A DNA stretch of 64,000 bases from Corydoras sp. C115 (GCA_019802505.1 JAFMOC010000002.1:3219501-3283500); one strand, 5' to 3'. Positions 44,811 through 57,548 are shown, counted from the first letter of the stretch. The notes: generated by a model from the sequence alone, not told the origin. Program-made: numbers and translations.

Positions 44811-47340
44811 CTTTCACATCGGAGATTCACCTACACCAGTGTGGTAAAGTCCGGTCCTCAAAGAAAATCCTCAAACCCTTCCACCTGTAGAATTTTAGGA
44901 GTGGAGCAGTAGGCTTTTAATGAGATGTATCTGAGAAACAGTGAACCCACAATAATCCTAATTGGGTTGCTCAGTTTGTTTTGTAATGTGATGTTTAGAA
45001 AGAGTGTGTAATTTGAAAATGTGTGCACTGTTTTGATTTTTGATTACATGATATTAATATCTTAATTATTGCTAGAAGAATATTGTCATTTTTTACATCA
45101 GTTTAAGTGCATGCTCTTAAAATTCTTATTTCTTTTTAAAAAATACTTTTTTTCTTTTATTTAGATTTTCTCTAAATGTAAATTAAATTGGTAAACATGT
45201 GACATAAATTTCATGTGTGATTTTTTTTTTTATTTTTATAAATGCATTGCAGTGTTAGAATTGCTAAAAGTACACGCATGTTTGAATATAGCAGTATTAT
45301 TAAACTATAGATAATAGAGTAAACAGAAAAACTGCACATAAAGAACTACAAACGTCATAAAGAAGAATTGCAAAAGAAAGCTGGGTATTTAACATGAAAA
45401 TTGGCTAAGCTGATGGTCGAGGTTGTCAACAGTGGCGACCACCCCACATGGCTTTTACTTTCAATGAGCATCACCAGATACCCCTAGTAACCAGAGTTGA
45501 TTAATGTGATCCTCCATTTAATCACCTTCCTCAATTGTGTCAAGGTTATAAGCACTTCTTGGGGGCCGGTTCAGTAAAAATCTTGGCCTTTCTATGTTTT
45601 CAGGGATAAAGGAACCAGTGGTAGTGGATACAAGTAATCTTTAAAATCTTTTGGTTATTTCATTAAGCCCTTGATTTGCATGGCCTAAGGCAGCCTGTTT
45701 GTTTCCCAACAACTTTTTTAAGGTACACTCAGAATGCACAGAGAGCACACAACAGAATCCAGAGAAAACGTACCCAGACATGTAAACTCCACATAGAAAG
45801 AAATCTGCTGTACTAAAAAGTTGGACCCAGGAGCTTGTGCTCTAAGGCAAGTATATTATTATTATTACTATTAATAGTAATGTTATGTATAAATTGTTGC
45901 AGCACATAGTGTTTTTTATCTGCTTATATACATTTATACTAATATACATCAAATGGGAAAAGTTACCTGTGATGTAAAATTTAAGTGCATCACTTAGTCA
46001 TCAGTATATCTTTTATTATACAGGTCTGAATGTCTGTATTAAAACACAACAGTGTACCATTTTGTAGTTGAATGAAAAGAATAAATAAATGGATAGCCTT
46101 AGCAAAAAAACAATCCTCACGTATTGAATACAAACTTAAATTAAATATCATCTATCCCCATGACAATAGTATCTTTTTAAACAAGCAACAAGACTTCCTT
46201 CATAATCATATTTTTCTATATTTCCCAACAGACAATTGTATTATTTTTAAATTGGATTTTAATAATTTGAGTTTGATGAATTGTGGACTCCAGTACAATT
46301 GAGAGCTCCCTCTGCATAACACTTGCGCTTAGAATGTTTGTCTAATCAGAAGTCATTCATTCTGTAGTGTTATTACATCTTATTCTATTACACAAAACAG
46401 CCCTAAACTAATATTTTAACTTAGAATTTTCATTTAATATATTTTTTGGAATAATAAAGGTGCATCAATGAAAAACTGAGTTACCATTACTTTCAAAAGT
46501 ATTTTCTTTAAAAATAATAATATTTTGTAATAGACATTCACAAATAATAAACATTTACGTTATTTTACTATCTGTATTTTATTCATTTAAATCCTTAACT
46601 TTAAGGATTAAAGGTGAAATACTGGCATCAATTGCATGAAAGAGCAAGAAACCCACTATACCCACAGAACTCGGCCTGTTAAATTCAAAGCTAATTGGAC
46701 CAGAAGGATGTAATGGTAAGAGAGTCATGTATCCAAAAGTATGGTTTAAGCTGAGCTCAACTTGTAACATGCCTGGACAAATTCAGATCTATTACTGCAA
46801 TTTGCTTGTTTTATCTTTAGGTTTCCGCTGAAGCAAATATTGCCAGCTGGCATACATCAAAATACAAGGAAAACGCAAAAGGGGTCTAAATCCAGGGATA
46901 GACAGAAATAAATATTGTCTTAGTTTCCTATAGGCTGCAATCATTGCCTGCATTGTAAAAACCTCATCTAGCTGTTATGCATATTGTTAGCCACAGTAAA
47001 ATACAATGCTTTGATTTCAAAAACGTTAAAAATACATGAATAGAACTTGGTTGGGTTTCTGAAGTGCTCCCTCAGCTGGAATTCATTACCTGTGCTAGTG
47101 AACAAAGATGATTAGATATTAATATTATTCGTGGTTTGCTCTTTCCTTTTCAGTTGCTCATAATTATGCCAAACCCTTGCAATGCCAAGCGTGGGTTCTG
47201 CAACATACCAAGTCATTTACATCATAATAAATTCATTTAACATATGCTATGATATGAATCTTTTGTAGGGACATGGCATATAACCCAAAAGCAATCTTCA
47301 CAATTACTAAGAATATTTATTATTTAAAATGGTTAAACCA
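44811..47340. other. tcea3 3' UTR and intergenic sequence
   Basis: The first few hundred bases are probably tcea3 3' UTR. 45730-45850 is a very old minus SINE trace (cccagacatgtaaactccac). No further gene was recognised; the open frames at 46072-46302 and 46579-46770 have no known domain. Confidence 0.45.
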
Positions 47341-47342
47341 GC

Positions 47343-47690
47343 CGGGCGGCACGGTGGTTTAGTGGTTAGCACGTTCGCCTCTCAGCACTAGGGATTCCCG
47401 GTTCGAATCCAAATCTGGAGTTTCCATGTTCTCCCCGTGTACACGTGGGTGTCCTCTGGGTTCTCTGGTTTCCTCCCACAGTCCAAAAACATGGATCAAG
47501 GTGAATTAAATTCTCCAAATTACCCCATATATGTGTGTGTTTGTGTGTGTGTGTGTGTGTCTGTGTGCCCAGTGATAGATTGGTGCCCTGTCTGGGGTGT
47601 ATCTGCCCAGCGCCTGAAATGTTCTCCCCTGGATGGGCATGGGGAACCCCCCTGTGACCCAGTAGAGGATTAAGTGTAAGATAATTGGAT
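47343..47690 (+). mobile_element. tRNA-headed SINE with target-site duplication
   Basis: A full + copy from 'gggcggcacggtggtttagt' to 'gataattggatggatag'. 'atggttaaa' flanks both sides. Confidence 0.92.
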
Positions 47691-47924
47691 GGATAGATGG
47701 TTAAATCAACCTACCACCTCATACCACCTCAACTGCTGGTTATGTAATTGCTAAAGTCTGGCTGTTGCTAAAATTGGCAGCCCCAAGAATCTTAGAAATA
47801 ATTTTTGGTCTGAAATAACTTTCCACAGTTTTTCCAAGTCTGTTATTAGCCTTAGACCATATTTATTTTATATGCTCTTTATTCAGTTTATAGTGAGATC
47901 ACCAGTTCATCACAGGGAAGGTAT

Positions 47925-48207
47925 TTTTCATTCATTCATTATCTTCTGCTTAATCTAGAAGGAGAATGTTTCAGGCGCTGGGCAGACACACCCAGGACAG
48001 GGTGCCAATCTATCACTGGGCACACACACTAGCACAGCCACACTCTATATGGGGCAAATTAGAATATTCATTTTACCTTGAATCCATGTTTTGGGACTGT
48101 GGGAGGAAACACACGCAGAAACAGGGAGAACAAACTCCTCCCAGATTGGGATCTGAACCTGAATCCCCAAACCTGAGAGGTGAAAGTGCTAACCACTAAG
48201 CCAGGCA
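47925..48207 (-). mobile_element. SINE copy, internally deleted
   Basis: Tail and reverse head are present. The 'gggtcgcgggggggttcccc' part is missing and other small deletions are seen, so this copy is older than its neighbours. Confidence 0.85.
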
Positions 48208-48209
48208 GG

Positions 48210-50020
48210 TGTTTTATTAAATAAATACTTGTACAAAGTATACAAAATCAAAATGCAAAAATACCAAATCTGAATTAAACTTTTTAAAATTTCATTTAAC
48301 AAAATTTTTCAGTTTGTGTGAAGTTGTTATATTTTATACATAATTCATAAACATTTAATACAATCATTAATACAACCATATTGTGCAACCAAAATCAAAT
48401 CAAGTCTTGAATAGAATCATCACTTACTGTATCAGGGACTTGACATCAGATGGTTTCACATTAAGCCACAATTACAGTCTAATAGGCATCATTACTTTAT
48501 GCGAGTAAAGCTGTGGAGAAGAATCAATGTCCATGCCAAACCCACTAATGCACTCCTCCTCAAAGACAGTGACTAAGAAGCTGAATGCATGAAGGGAATA
48601 AAGAAAATAAATAATTAAACGAATTGTTTATTTAAGAATTCTGCACCCAAGCCTGGTAACAAGTGGATTCACTGAAGCCACAGTATGCACACACTTTTTA
48701 GTCAGTATTAAAGTCCTATGGGTTTTAAAACTAGCGTAAGAGTCTTTAAAATCAGGATCATAATAACAAAGCCGTGATCATCACTGTAATGAGAGCCACG
48801 GTTCAGTTCCTAAAGGTTTGTGCCTCTACAGGAAATGTAAACATAGATATCAAGAAAATGAGGGATAGAAAATTGTCCTTATATATCTGGTGAATGTAAG
48901 GACACGAGAAAGCTCAGAGACAGAATAAGGCAGGCCAGATTATATTTAAAATAAAGTTAATTGTAAAAAAAAATTAAGCTTTTAGACTGGCGGATAAAAT
49001 TGCAAGCATAAGATGATTTATATGACAGCAGCCAAGTTTCTATCTCTTTTCTCACCATTCATTAAATCTAGCCACATAAAGACAATTAACAGAAACATGT
49101 CCCAGGTGAATGACAGGTCTGATCTGCTTCCCTGGCTTTGCCTCTCATTTACAAACCTGCACTTGATTGCAGCTCCACCACCACATTGTCCTATCCCATC
49201 ATCAGCTTAATAAGTGAGAGGATCCAGTATTGTATGAATGTTAATGAGAAAAAATAATGAATGATTAACTTTTGGAGATAAGGGTATGTTAGTCTGTTGA
49301 CATAGAAAGATTGGTTACTGATTTCATGAATATGCTATTATCAATTCCTAATTGTTGTACAGGGGTGGCAAAGTAAAGCAGAAGTTAGTATGTTCTTTTC
49401 TGTATAGAGTTTACATATTTTCCCTGCGTGAGCGTTTTTTCCCCCTTGACAGTCACATAATGGATAAAAAGTACTCTGACTTTGAAGGAATAAAAAAAAT
49501 CTAACCTCTTTCTTGTGTTTTTTTTTTTTTATATATAAATATTAGATATTGAGTTGTTGTTTCTAGAGGATAATCTTTAAAGCAATGTGTTGGAGATCTT
49601 GTATTGGAAGATGCACAAATCCTTAACCTCAATCCCACAGATTCATACTGAATTCATACGGTCATGTTTATAATCTTGTGAAGAAACATCAAGAGTGGTA
49701 GCAAAGAAGTAAAAGCCACATATAGAAACTTTGCAGTTACACTAAAATTAACTGATACAAAACCAATGACCAGTTGGATGTGTTATAATCACAAAGATAT
49801 TTGTCTATTTAGGAATTAGCAAAAGTCTATTTAGGACTTTAGTCTATTTTTTTATAGTGTCTTTGACACTATATGAGCAAACATATTGGGACACATACAT
49901 TACTAATAATTGAATTTAGGCGTTTTATTCAGTTCGTTGCCACGAATACAATGGCTTTAGGGTCTCTGAACTGAAACCGTATTTCTGTTACTCAGCTATC
50001 AACCTTCACTTTAAAACTGG
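48210..50020. other. No gene recognised
   Basis: AT-rich intergenic DNA. A weak old SINE trace (agagtttacatattttccct) lies near 49408. Confidence 0.45.
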
Positions 50021-50029
50021 GCAGGTTAA

Positions 50030-50388
50030 TTCATTCATTCATTATCTTCCGCTTTATCCTATATTAGGGTCGCGGGGGGGTTCCCCATGCCCATCCAGGG
50101 GAGAACGTTTCGGGCACTGGGCAGATACACCCAAGACAGGGTGCCAATCTATCGCTGGGCACACACTCTCACACACAGACATGCACACAAACACACTGCA
50201 CATGGGGCAATTTGGAGAACTCAATTAACTTGATCCATGTTTTTGGACTGTGGGAGGAAACCGGAGAACCCGGAGGAAACCCACGCGGACACGGGGAGAA
50301 CATGGAAACTCCACCCAGATGGGGATTCGAACCGGGAATCCCTAGTGCCGAGAAGCGAACGTGCTAACCACTAAGCCACCGTGCCGCC
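50030..50388 (-). mobile_element. tRNA-headed SINE with target-site duplication
   Basis: A full, little-changed copy. 'gggcaggttaat' occurs at about 50019-50030 and again at about 50389-50400. It is one of the best-preserved copies in the window. Confidence 0.94.
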
Positions 50389-50997
50389 CGGGCAGGTTAA
50401 TAATTTAGTTTTTTTTTATTGTGTGTTTTGAACTGTTTTATAAAAGCAATAAGGTACAAGAGGTTGTGCATTAATGTGCATAAATCACATGAAACACCTA
50501 TTTATTGTTGTTATTATTTAACAACATTATTATTGTTATTATTTATTGAGTTGTAACACCTATTTATTGCTTTATTATACACTTGTGGAAATGAAACTTT
50601 TAAAATTAATTGAATTGTTAATGGTTTTTCCCAGTGCTTCTGTCTGTAGTGAGTACTTTTTATCAAATATAACAAAAAAAAAAAAACTAGGCTATGCTTT
50701 ACAGGTGTGTTTTGAAATTATAAGAAGATTTAGGGCATTCTCTCTAAAATCCTATTTGATGGCTTTGGTGCTCATACACTTAAGATTAAGCTTTGATGTA
50801 ATTACTAGGGTGATTTGATGAAGTGAATTTTTGGAAAACACTTGAATTGTCGACGATTCGATCAGATTTTCTTTCGAAGCTGTGAGGGTTTAATGACATC
50901 TCTAGAGCTCACGGTTCTTTAAGGGAGTTTCTCTGCCAGAACCCGCACGCACTGAACACTACGCGCCCTCTCATCTCATCTCATCACATCTCATCAC

Positions 50998-51035
50998 AGC
51001 AGAGCAAAGCAGAGCAGAGCAGAGCAGAGCAGAGC
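50998..51035 (+). repeat. (CAGAG)n repeat upstream of oprd1
   Basis: Seven or so near-perfect CAGAG units, preceded by a (CATCT)n-like stretch at 50971-50995. They lie about 110 bases upstream of the oprd1 start codon, in the likely promoter or 5' UTR. Confidence 0.9.
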
Positions 51036-51143
51036 TCAGCCTCCCGGTACGTTTCGACACAGTGCTCTTTCTCTTCATCTGCCCTCAACAGGCAGCACGA
51101 GAAGACAGCCGCTCCTTTGCAGCTGATCTCGGTAACGTGTGCC

Positions 51144-51364
51144 ATGGATCCTCCGGCGGTGACGAGGAGCTCTGTGGAAACGCTGCGTTCTCTGCTGCTG
51201 TCTGAAGCGAACTTTACTGAAGCGACCGGAGAGCCAGTTAACGAGAGCACCAAGAGAGAACACAGCGCCTCTCTCATCATCGCCATCTCCATCACGGCGC
51301 TCTACTCTGCGATCTGCACGCTAGGACTGCTGGGAAACCTGCTGGTCATGTATGGAGTGGTCAG
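51144..51364 (+). CDS. oprd1: oprd1 exon 1
   Basis: 73 codons plus two bases, ending before GTAACT. It encodes the extracellular N-terminus and TM1 (SLIIAISITALYSAICTLGL). An upstream in-frame extension exists only from a non-ATG codon and is not used here. Confidence 0.93.
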
Positions 51365-54300
51365 GTAACTCTCGCTCTCAGACCTTCACTAGATAAAGTC
51401 ATCCTAATGTGCTCTCACCCGCAGCCAGCGAGTCCTGCACACATTTATGGAGAAAAGCAACCGCACTCCTCCATCTCATTGTGTCCTTTCTATAAAGTCC
51501 ATCCATCCATCCATCCATCCATCCATCCATTATCTTCCGCTTTATCCTATATTAGGGTTGCGAGGGGTTCCCCATGCCCATCCAGGGGAGAACGTTTCGG
51601 GCACTTGGCAGATACACCCAGAACAGGGCGCCAATCTATCGCTGGGCATTTCTATAGTCATGCAAAACATATTTTTGGCGAGGAGCTCACACAAGTATGA
51701 TAACAAGTATCAACAGAGCAAGCCTGAAGAATGAGAACACTGAGTGGTCAGCTCAGCTTCGCATGTAGTGCCAATTCGAAAATGCTGGATGCATATGAAT
51801 TCAACGCATGTACATTCTGTAATCAGGTTTTAAATAACAGTTACAAAACCATGATGTCAACCACTTTAAGATCATTTGGTTATATGTAGGTACTGATTGT
51901 CTATTATATCAGTTTAGTTACGTAAAGATGCACTTTGTAGTTCTCCAAATAGAATTTTTGGAACCCATCCGAAGTATTATTTAATCTTTAGCAATGTATG
52001 TACTGTAAATACATTTCTTATCTTATTTGACTAGAGTGTTCTCTACAACAAAATGAAAATTAAAGTAGCATTTCATCTATTCAGCTCACACATACTTTAC
52101 TATTTCTCACCTCATTTAGCACTCAAAGTTTGCATTCATTTTCAGCCTGCTTGTTTCTCTCCCAAACATGATCAACTAATCCATCCATCCATTATCTTCC
52201 GCTTTATCCTATATTAGGGTCGCGGGGGACAATTCAATCTGTTCCCTATGCCTATCCAGGGGAGAACGTTTTGTGCTCTGGGCAGATACACCCAGGACAG
52301 GGCGCCAATCTATCGCTTGACACACACTCACTCACACAGACACACTCTATATGGAGCAATTTGGAGAACTCAATTGACTTGATCCATGTTTTTGGACAGT
52401 GGGAGGAAACCGGAGAACCCGGAGGAACCCCACGCAGATATGTGGAGAACATGGAAACTCCACCCAGATGGGGATTCGAACCGGGAATCCCTAGCGCTGA
52501 GAGGCGAACGTGCTAACCACTAAGCCACCGTGCCGCCCTGATCAACTAATGGTCATGGAAAATGTTACAGTGCTGGAAGTCAATTATAAGGGTGGAGTGA
52601 ATAACTGAATTAAAATAAAGGACAAGGAATCAAGATACATGATTAATAAATACTATTTTTCTAATTTTTTTCATGAAAAATTGGATTCAGTTATGTTTCT
52701 ACTAAGAATGTCCCAGTTCTGAGTGAGGTGCTCACTGAATACCTCTGCTGTAGTCCATCTGTTAATTTTTATATACTTTTATACCCTTTTACTTTGATCT
52801 CTAATGATCAAGAGCACTTACAGGACCACCAGGTACCAGCAGAGATCAGGTACTATTTGGATAGTGGACACTGATGTGGTGGAGGTTTGTTAATGTGTTG
52901 TGCTGATAAGTGTTATTAGACACACCACTACTGCTAGAGTCTTTAAACACTGTTATGTCTTTTAAAGTGCAACCTGAATATGACACATCTTTACTGCTTA
53001 ACCCTGTAGATATAACAATAGAGATTATGACAGTTAGATATGTATGAAAACTCTAGCAGTACAACTAGACATTAACACAACAAAATTAATTAATCCTTCA
53101 GGGGAAATGGTAGTAGCTCACAAACATAAGATTTACATAATGTCACTCTAATGTCTTTTATAGAGTAAATAATCTGCAACTGTATTATATGTGTGTGCAC
53201 TGTAATACAGTGTATGTTGTGGTGTGTTCGCACATACCACGGATACCTTCATATTATAATTAACATTAATTGGCATGTGATAAGACAAACTTAGAATCAA
53301 CCAAGTGGCCATTCTTATTATGCAATACCCTTTAAGTACCTCAAAAAAGTAGTTTCCTAAAGGCTGGTGACCCCTGCATTTGTATTTATCTTAATTAGAA
53401 TCCATAATTGGTCCACCTGACAATCATATTACTCATTTATTTCCACAAATTTTCACAGACAATACATTAATTAGTGAAGTTCAATTCTGGCAGCAACAGA
53501 AGGCAAGAATCAACTCTGGTCTCTGAAACATTTGCAATAACAGTGCCCTGACCTCAGTCTCATCAAACACATTTGACTGGAACTTGCATGGAGATTGTGA
53601 GCCAAGCCTGTCAGACAAATGTTTTTTTAGACAAAAAATAAAAATTTAAAAATAAAAATAAAATATTACATAGACACACTCACTCTATACTTTATAGGAA
53701 GCATTATCAACCAGTGCAGAAAAAAAAATTCAGAGAGGGACTGAGAACAATATACCTATGTGTTTTTGGAGACAGTCATGAAAGGAACTGAAGGAAAACG
53801 TGGTCAGACACATGTGGCACAGAAGTGTGTCATGATGAAGTCAATATGGATGTCAGCTCTGTGTGTAGTTGATGTGCAGAAGAGGCACATCAGAAGAGTT
53901 CAAGACTGGAGATAAAATAAACTCTGTAACAAATGGTTTGGCACTGCGAATGGACAAGTCTCCATGGACAACAAGATGGCAACCCTCATCTGGAAGCGAA
54001 ACAAGTGACAGATCAAGCTTTTCAACAAAGTCTTAAACTTAATTTTGTTGTCATCTGAGATAATCAGTGCAATTCAAGAAAGAAGTGTAAGTGGATTATA
54101 TTTTTCCATTTTACCTCATTTCTTTGTGATTCTAGGAGAGTAATTGAATCTGAAATTTGTAGAGAGGATCAATAACTCACCAAAACTAGAAAAATTCAGT
54201 CATTGTCTTCCACTTAATCCTTACTAGTTTCGCCGGGGTGGGGTGATAACATACCCAAGAACCATGAATCAACGTTTCAGGCGCTGGGCAGATACACCCA

Positions 54301-54739
54301 TAACAGGGTGCCAATCTATTACTGGGCACACACTCACACATAAACACACACTATATGGGGCAATTAAAAGTATTCAAATTAGCTTTTGGACTGTGGGAGG
54401 AAACCCATGCAGACACGGAAGAAACATGCAATCTCCACCCAGATTGAGATTCGAACCTGAATCCGCAGTGCTGAGAGACAAACACGCTAGCCACCAAGCC
54501 ACTGTGCCACCAAACTAGAGAAACAGATGAAAGAAACTATAATTAAGACCTAAATCATAACACCATACTGAAGACCAATAAACAGAGTGAGTAACTAATA
54601 CAAACAAAATTTAATGAGTTTATAGAAGTCTTAAGCACAGTTTTAAAATCATAATCTGAAGTGAGGCATGGATACTGGAAAGGAATGAGGCCTTAAGACC
54701 AAAAAAAAGTTTGAGCAAAAAAAAAAAAAAAATTATAAC

Positions 54740-54770
<31 letters not shown>

Positions 54771-57548
54771 CTCTGTCTGATAATGTCCACACAGCCAAGG
54801 AAAGGGTGCCAGTGCAGTGCCATCGCAGGAAGCAGGCAAGACATTGAGCAGTGTCAAATGAAAGCTTATTCATATTGCAGAAGATAAAAGTAAAAAATGT
54901 CTGCATCTATAGTGTGGCATTGTAAAAGAACTCAGATGAAGTCAGGAATCCATTTTCAGAATTTAATGGTCACAATATGATAAGAAGAACTGTACTATAA
55001 ACTTGCCAATGTGGAAAACAAAAACTTAAGACAGAGTTGTCAAATGAAAAGTAAAGAACATGTGACAAAGAACACCTAGTAAAAAGTGTGTGTGTTTTCT
55101 AAAGATGTCTTTTTAAAATTCCTTCTGCTTTAATTTAATCACATCACAGCTTTAAAAATGTTTTATATATCTACTTTAGCAGGATTTAAAAGGTTGATCA
55201 TCATGTAACAAAGCTAAAAATGGCAAGATATTTCTTACATTATGTTTATTATTCGATCAAACATTAAATAAAACACTGAATTCTCTATTACACAAACACA
55301 ACAAAGGTTTCCAGGAGATTAGGAGCTGTGTATAAAGAGTTCGAATTACTAGAGTACATAAGCTTTAAGTTCCTGAAGGTCCGGGGTCCTCATTACCTCC
55401 AAATGCTTTTCCTTCCTCTTCAGTTTCTACATTAGAGTCTGGTACACTACACATTTATCTGCCTTTTACACTGACAGTGATTGCCTTTCTAAAGCCCGAA
55501 GATCTTTATGAGATTGTAGTCATCCAACAACATAGAAATATGAGTGTTACATAATAACAGGCAAGAAATAATGAGAAGTGCTTCATTAATCAGACCAGAG
55601 CTTGTTCTTTTGAGAGCTTTCAAATTGAACTAACACTGGTTTAATCTCCACAGCAAGTCTGACTCTGTGAACTTCCTTCCACTAACAGACAATTTAAAGA
55701 CGTTAATAAAACAAAAGCATTCACTGAAACCCAAAAGCAAAACTGCTTTAACTCTTCTTTGACACTATAAGAGACGGATATGTAATAACTCTATTATTAT
55801 ATATGCATTAAAACCATGTGCTGATATGGAGTCTGGGGAAACTCAATCATGCTCTCACAGACCAGTTCACTATGAGGATCAGAGGCAGGATTTTTTTTTT
55901 TACATTTTAAATAACACACATGCTGGCTGCTGTAATTACCGCCAACATCCTGTTCCTGTTTCAACAGGTACACGAAGATGAAGACTGCAACCAACATATA
56001 CATCTTTAATTTAGCTCTGGCTGATGCTTTAGCCACCAGCACACTGCCATTTCAGAGTGCCAATTATCTGATGAGGACTTGGCCTTTTGGGAAGCTGCTA
56101 TGTAAAATAATTATTGCTATTGACTACTACAACATGTTCACCAGTATCTTCACTCTGACGATGATGAGTGTGGATCGCTATGTAGCTGTCTGCCACCCAG
56201 TGAGAGCTCTGGGGTTTCGGACGCCTCTCAAAGCCAAGATTATCAATGTCTGCATTTGGATCCTGTCATCAGCCATTGGTATCCCGATCATGCTCATGGC
56301 TATGACACGAGTAACTGACAGTGGTAAGTGCCTTTAAAAAGCCCTGTTTGTTCAAAGAAGAACTAATTGGTTATGGTGACGCTTATGTAAATGAACTAGC
56401 ATTTTTAATAAAATATCTATATAGACTGATTACAGTTATAGCTTTAAAAGTCTGTTACACCAAATATTAAATATAAGCAAACATTTTTCAAACAAAATAT
56501 GAGTAAACATGAAAATGGAAGAAGTTATGCATATTCTGAATAAAATATGTGGGCGGCACGGTGGCTTAGTGGTTAGCACGATCGCCTCTCAGCATTAGGG
56601 ATTCCCGGTTCGAATCCCCATCTGGGTGCAGTTTCCATGTTCTCCCCGTGTCTGCGTGGGTTTCCTCCGGTTTCCTCCCACAGTCCAAAAACATGGATCA
56701 AGTCAATTGAGTTCTCCAAATTGCCCCATGTAGAGTGTGTGTGTGTAAGTGAGTGTGTGCCCAGCGATAGGTTGGCGCCCTGTCCTGGGTGTGTCTGCCC
56801 AGCGCCCGAAGCGTTCTCCCCTGGATGGGCATGGGGAACCCCACCGTGACCCTAATAGAGGATAAAGCGGAAGATAATGAATGAATGAATGAATGAATGA
56901 ATAAAATACAGGGGCCATAGGTTTTTTAAACACAATTGTAGTTTTTAAAAATGCTCATTTGATTATAGAAGTTGAAAGATTTTGACAGAAATTACAGAAT
57001 TAATTTTTTTCTTTACAGGCAAAATTGTCTGCATGCTTCAATTTCCCGAGCCACACTGGTACTACGATACTGCGACTAAGATTTGTGTCTTTATCTTTGC
57101 TTTTGTGGTGCCCGTCTTAGTTATTACTGTCTGTTATGGCCTGATGATCCTCCGTCTCAAAAGTGTACGTCTACTTTCTGGGTCCAAAGAGAAGGATAGG
57201 AACATGCGTCGCATTACACGGATGGTGCTGGTGGTGGTGGCTGCTTTTATCATCTGCTGGACTCCAATTCATATCTTCATCATCATTAAGACCATAATAA
57301 AGATTGATCAGAAGAACCCATTGGTGATTATCAGCTGGCACTTCTGCATCGCTCTAGGTTACATGAATAGCAGCCTTAACCCTGTGTTATACGCATTTCT
57401 GGATGAGAACTTTAAAAGGTGCTTTCAAAAGTTCTGTCTACCATTCCGCTCCAGCACAAAGCAGAAGCACTTCTCTGCAGCCAGAAATAACACCGGGGAA
57501 GCCTTTTCAGTCTGTGGAACATCAGAGACACTAAACAAGCCCACATGA
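51144..57548 (+). CDS. oprd1: Delta-type opioid receptor, class A GPCR, 3 exons
   Basis: A Gi/o-coupled plasma-membrane receptor for enkephalin-type peptides. The joined exons encode 368 residues (human OPRD1: 372). Visible hallmarks: N-glycosylation sites at Asn23 and Asn33, Asp93 (2.50), Cys119-Cys197 disulfide pair, ligand-binding Asp126 (3.32), Asp-Arg-Tyr at 143-145, Cys-Trp-x-Pro at 272-275, His277 (6.52), Asn-Pro-x-x-Tyr at 313-317 and likely palmitoylated Cys in the tail. Delta identity comes from the second loop (VCMLQFPEPHWYYDT), the IDQKNPLV third loop and RLLSGSKEKDR. Intron positions match those I know for mammalian OPRD1. I cannot tell which teleost duplicate (a or b) it is. The ATG at 51144 has a good Kozak context (gtgccATGg). 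Confidence 0.94.
51502..51650 (-). mobile_element. 5'-truncated SINE in oprd1 intron 1
   Basis: Only the tail ((CCAT)n) and the 3' half up to 'cgccaatctatcgctgggca' are present. 'tttctata' flanks both ends, so it was inserted already truncated. Confidence 0.88.
52181..52537 (-). mobile_element. tRNA-headed SINE with target-site duplication
   Basis: A full copy in oprd1 intron 1. 'tgatcaactaat' lies before (about 52169) and after (about 52538). A short insertion (caattcaatctg) sits near 52230. Confidence 0.93.
52800..52980. repeat. Non-autonomous DNA-transposon-like repeat
   Basis: 'gtggacactgatgtggtgga' and 'gtgttattagacacaccact' belong to the repeat family seen at 23.7, 35.5 and 61.5 kb. 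Confidence 0.5.
53440..53640 (+). repeat. Tc1-like transposase scrap
   Basis: 'gccctgacctcagtctcatc' and the following bases resemble the P-D-L-N-P-I-E-H segment near the end of a Tc1-type transposase, with frame and stop defects. Confidence 0.4.
54198..54515 (-). mobile_element. SINE copy in oprd1 intron 1, diverged
   Basis: Tail, TG-prone segment and reverse head (ctagccaccaagccactgtg) are present, with numerous changes and deletions. Confidence 0.85.
54520..55967. other. Rest of oprd1 intron 1
   Basis: It contains an A-run plus (AAAT)n microsatellite at 54718-54768. Nothing else was recognised. An antisense open frame overlapping exon 2 (55797-56042) is a shadow. Confidence 0.5.
55968..56323 (+). 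CDS. oprd1: oprd1 exon 2
   Basis: 356 bases between TTCAACAG and GTAAGT, phase 2 in and phase 1 out. It encodes TM2 to TM4, including YIFNLALADA, IDYYNMFTSIFTLTMMSVDR and INVCIWILSSAIGIPIM. Confidence 0.96.
56551..56905 (+). mobile_element. tRNA-headed SINE in oprd1 intron 2
   Basis: A full + copy ending in (GAAT)n. 'gaataaaata' flanks both sides as target-site duplication. It makes up about half of this short intron. Confidence 0.94.
57019..57548 (+). CDS. oprd1: oprd1 exon 3
   Basis: 530 bases after CTTTACAG to TGA. It encodes the second extracellular loop, TM5 to TM7 and the cytoplasmic tail, with RRITRMVLVVVAAF, CWTPIHIF and NSSLNPVLYAFLDENFKRCF. Confidence 0.96.

Noticed and set aside
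51117..51143. N-terminal extension of oprd1 by nine codons
   Set aside because: It would start at TTG; the ATG at 51144 has a good Kozak context and gives the usual receptor length.
55797..56042. 81-codon minus-strand frame
   Set aside because: Antisense shadow over oprd1 exon 2 and its acceptor.
51144..57548. Calling the receptor mu (oprm1) or nociceptin (oprl1)
   Set aside because: Mu-like residues occur at a few pocket positions, but the second and third extracellular loops and the intracellular loops follow delta. Neighbourhood with TCEA2/RGS19/OPRL1 was considered, but the TFIIS gene is TCEA3-like.
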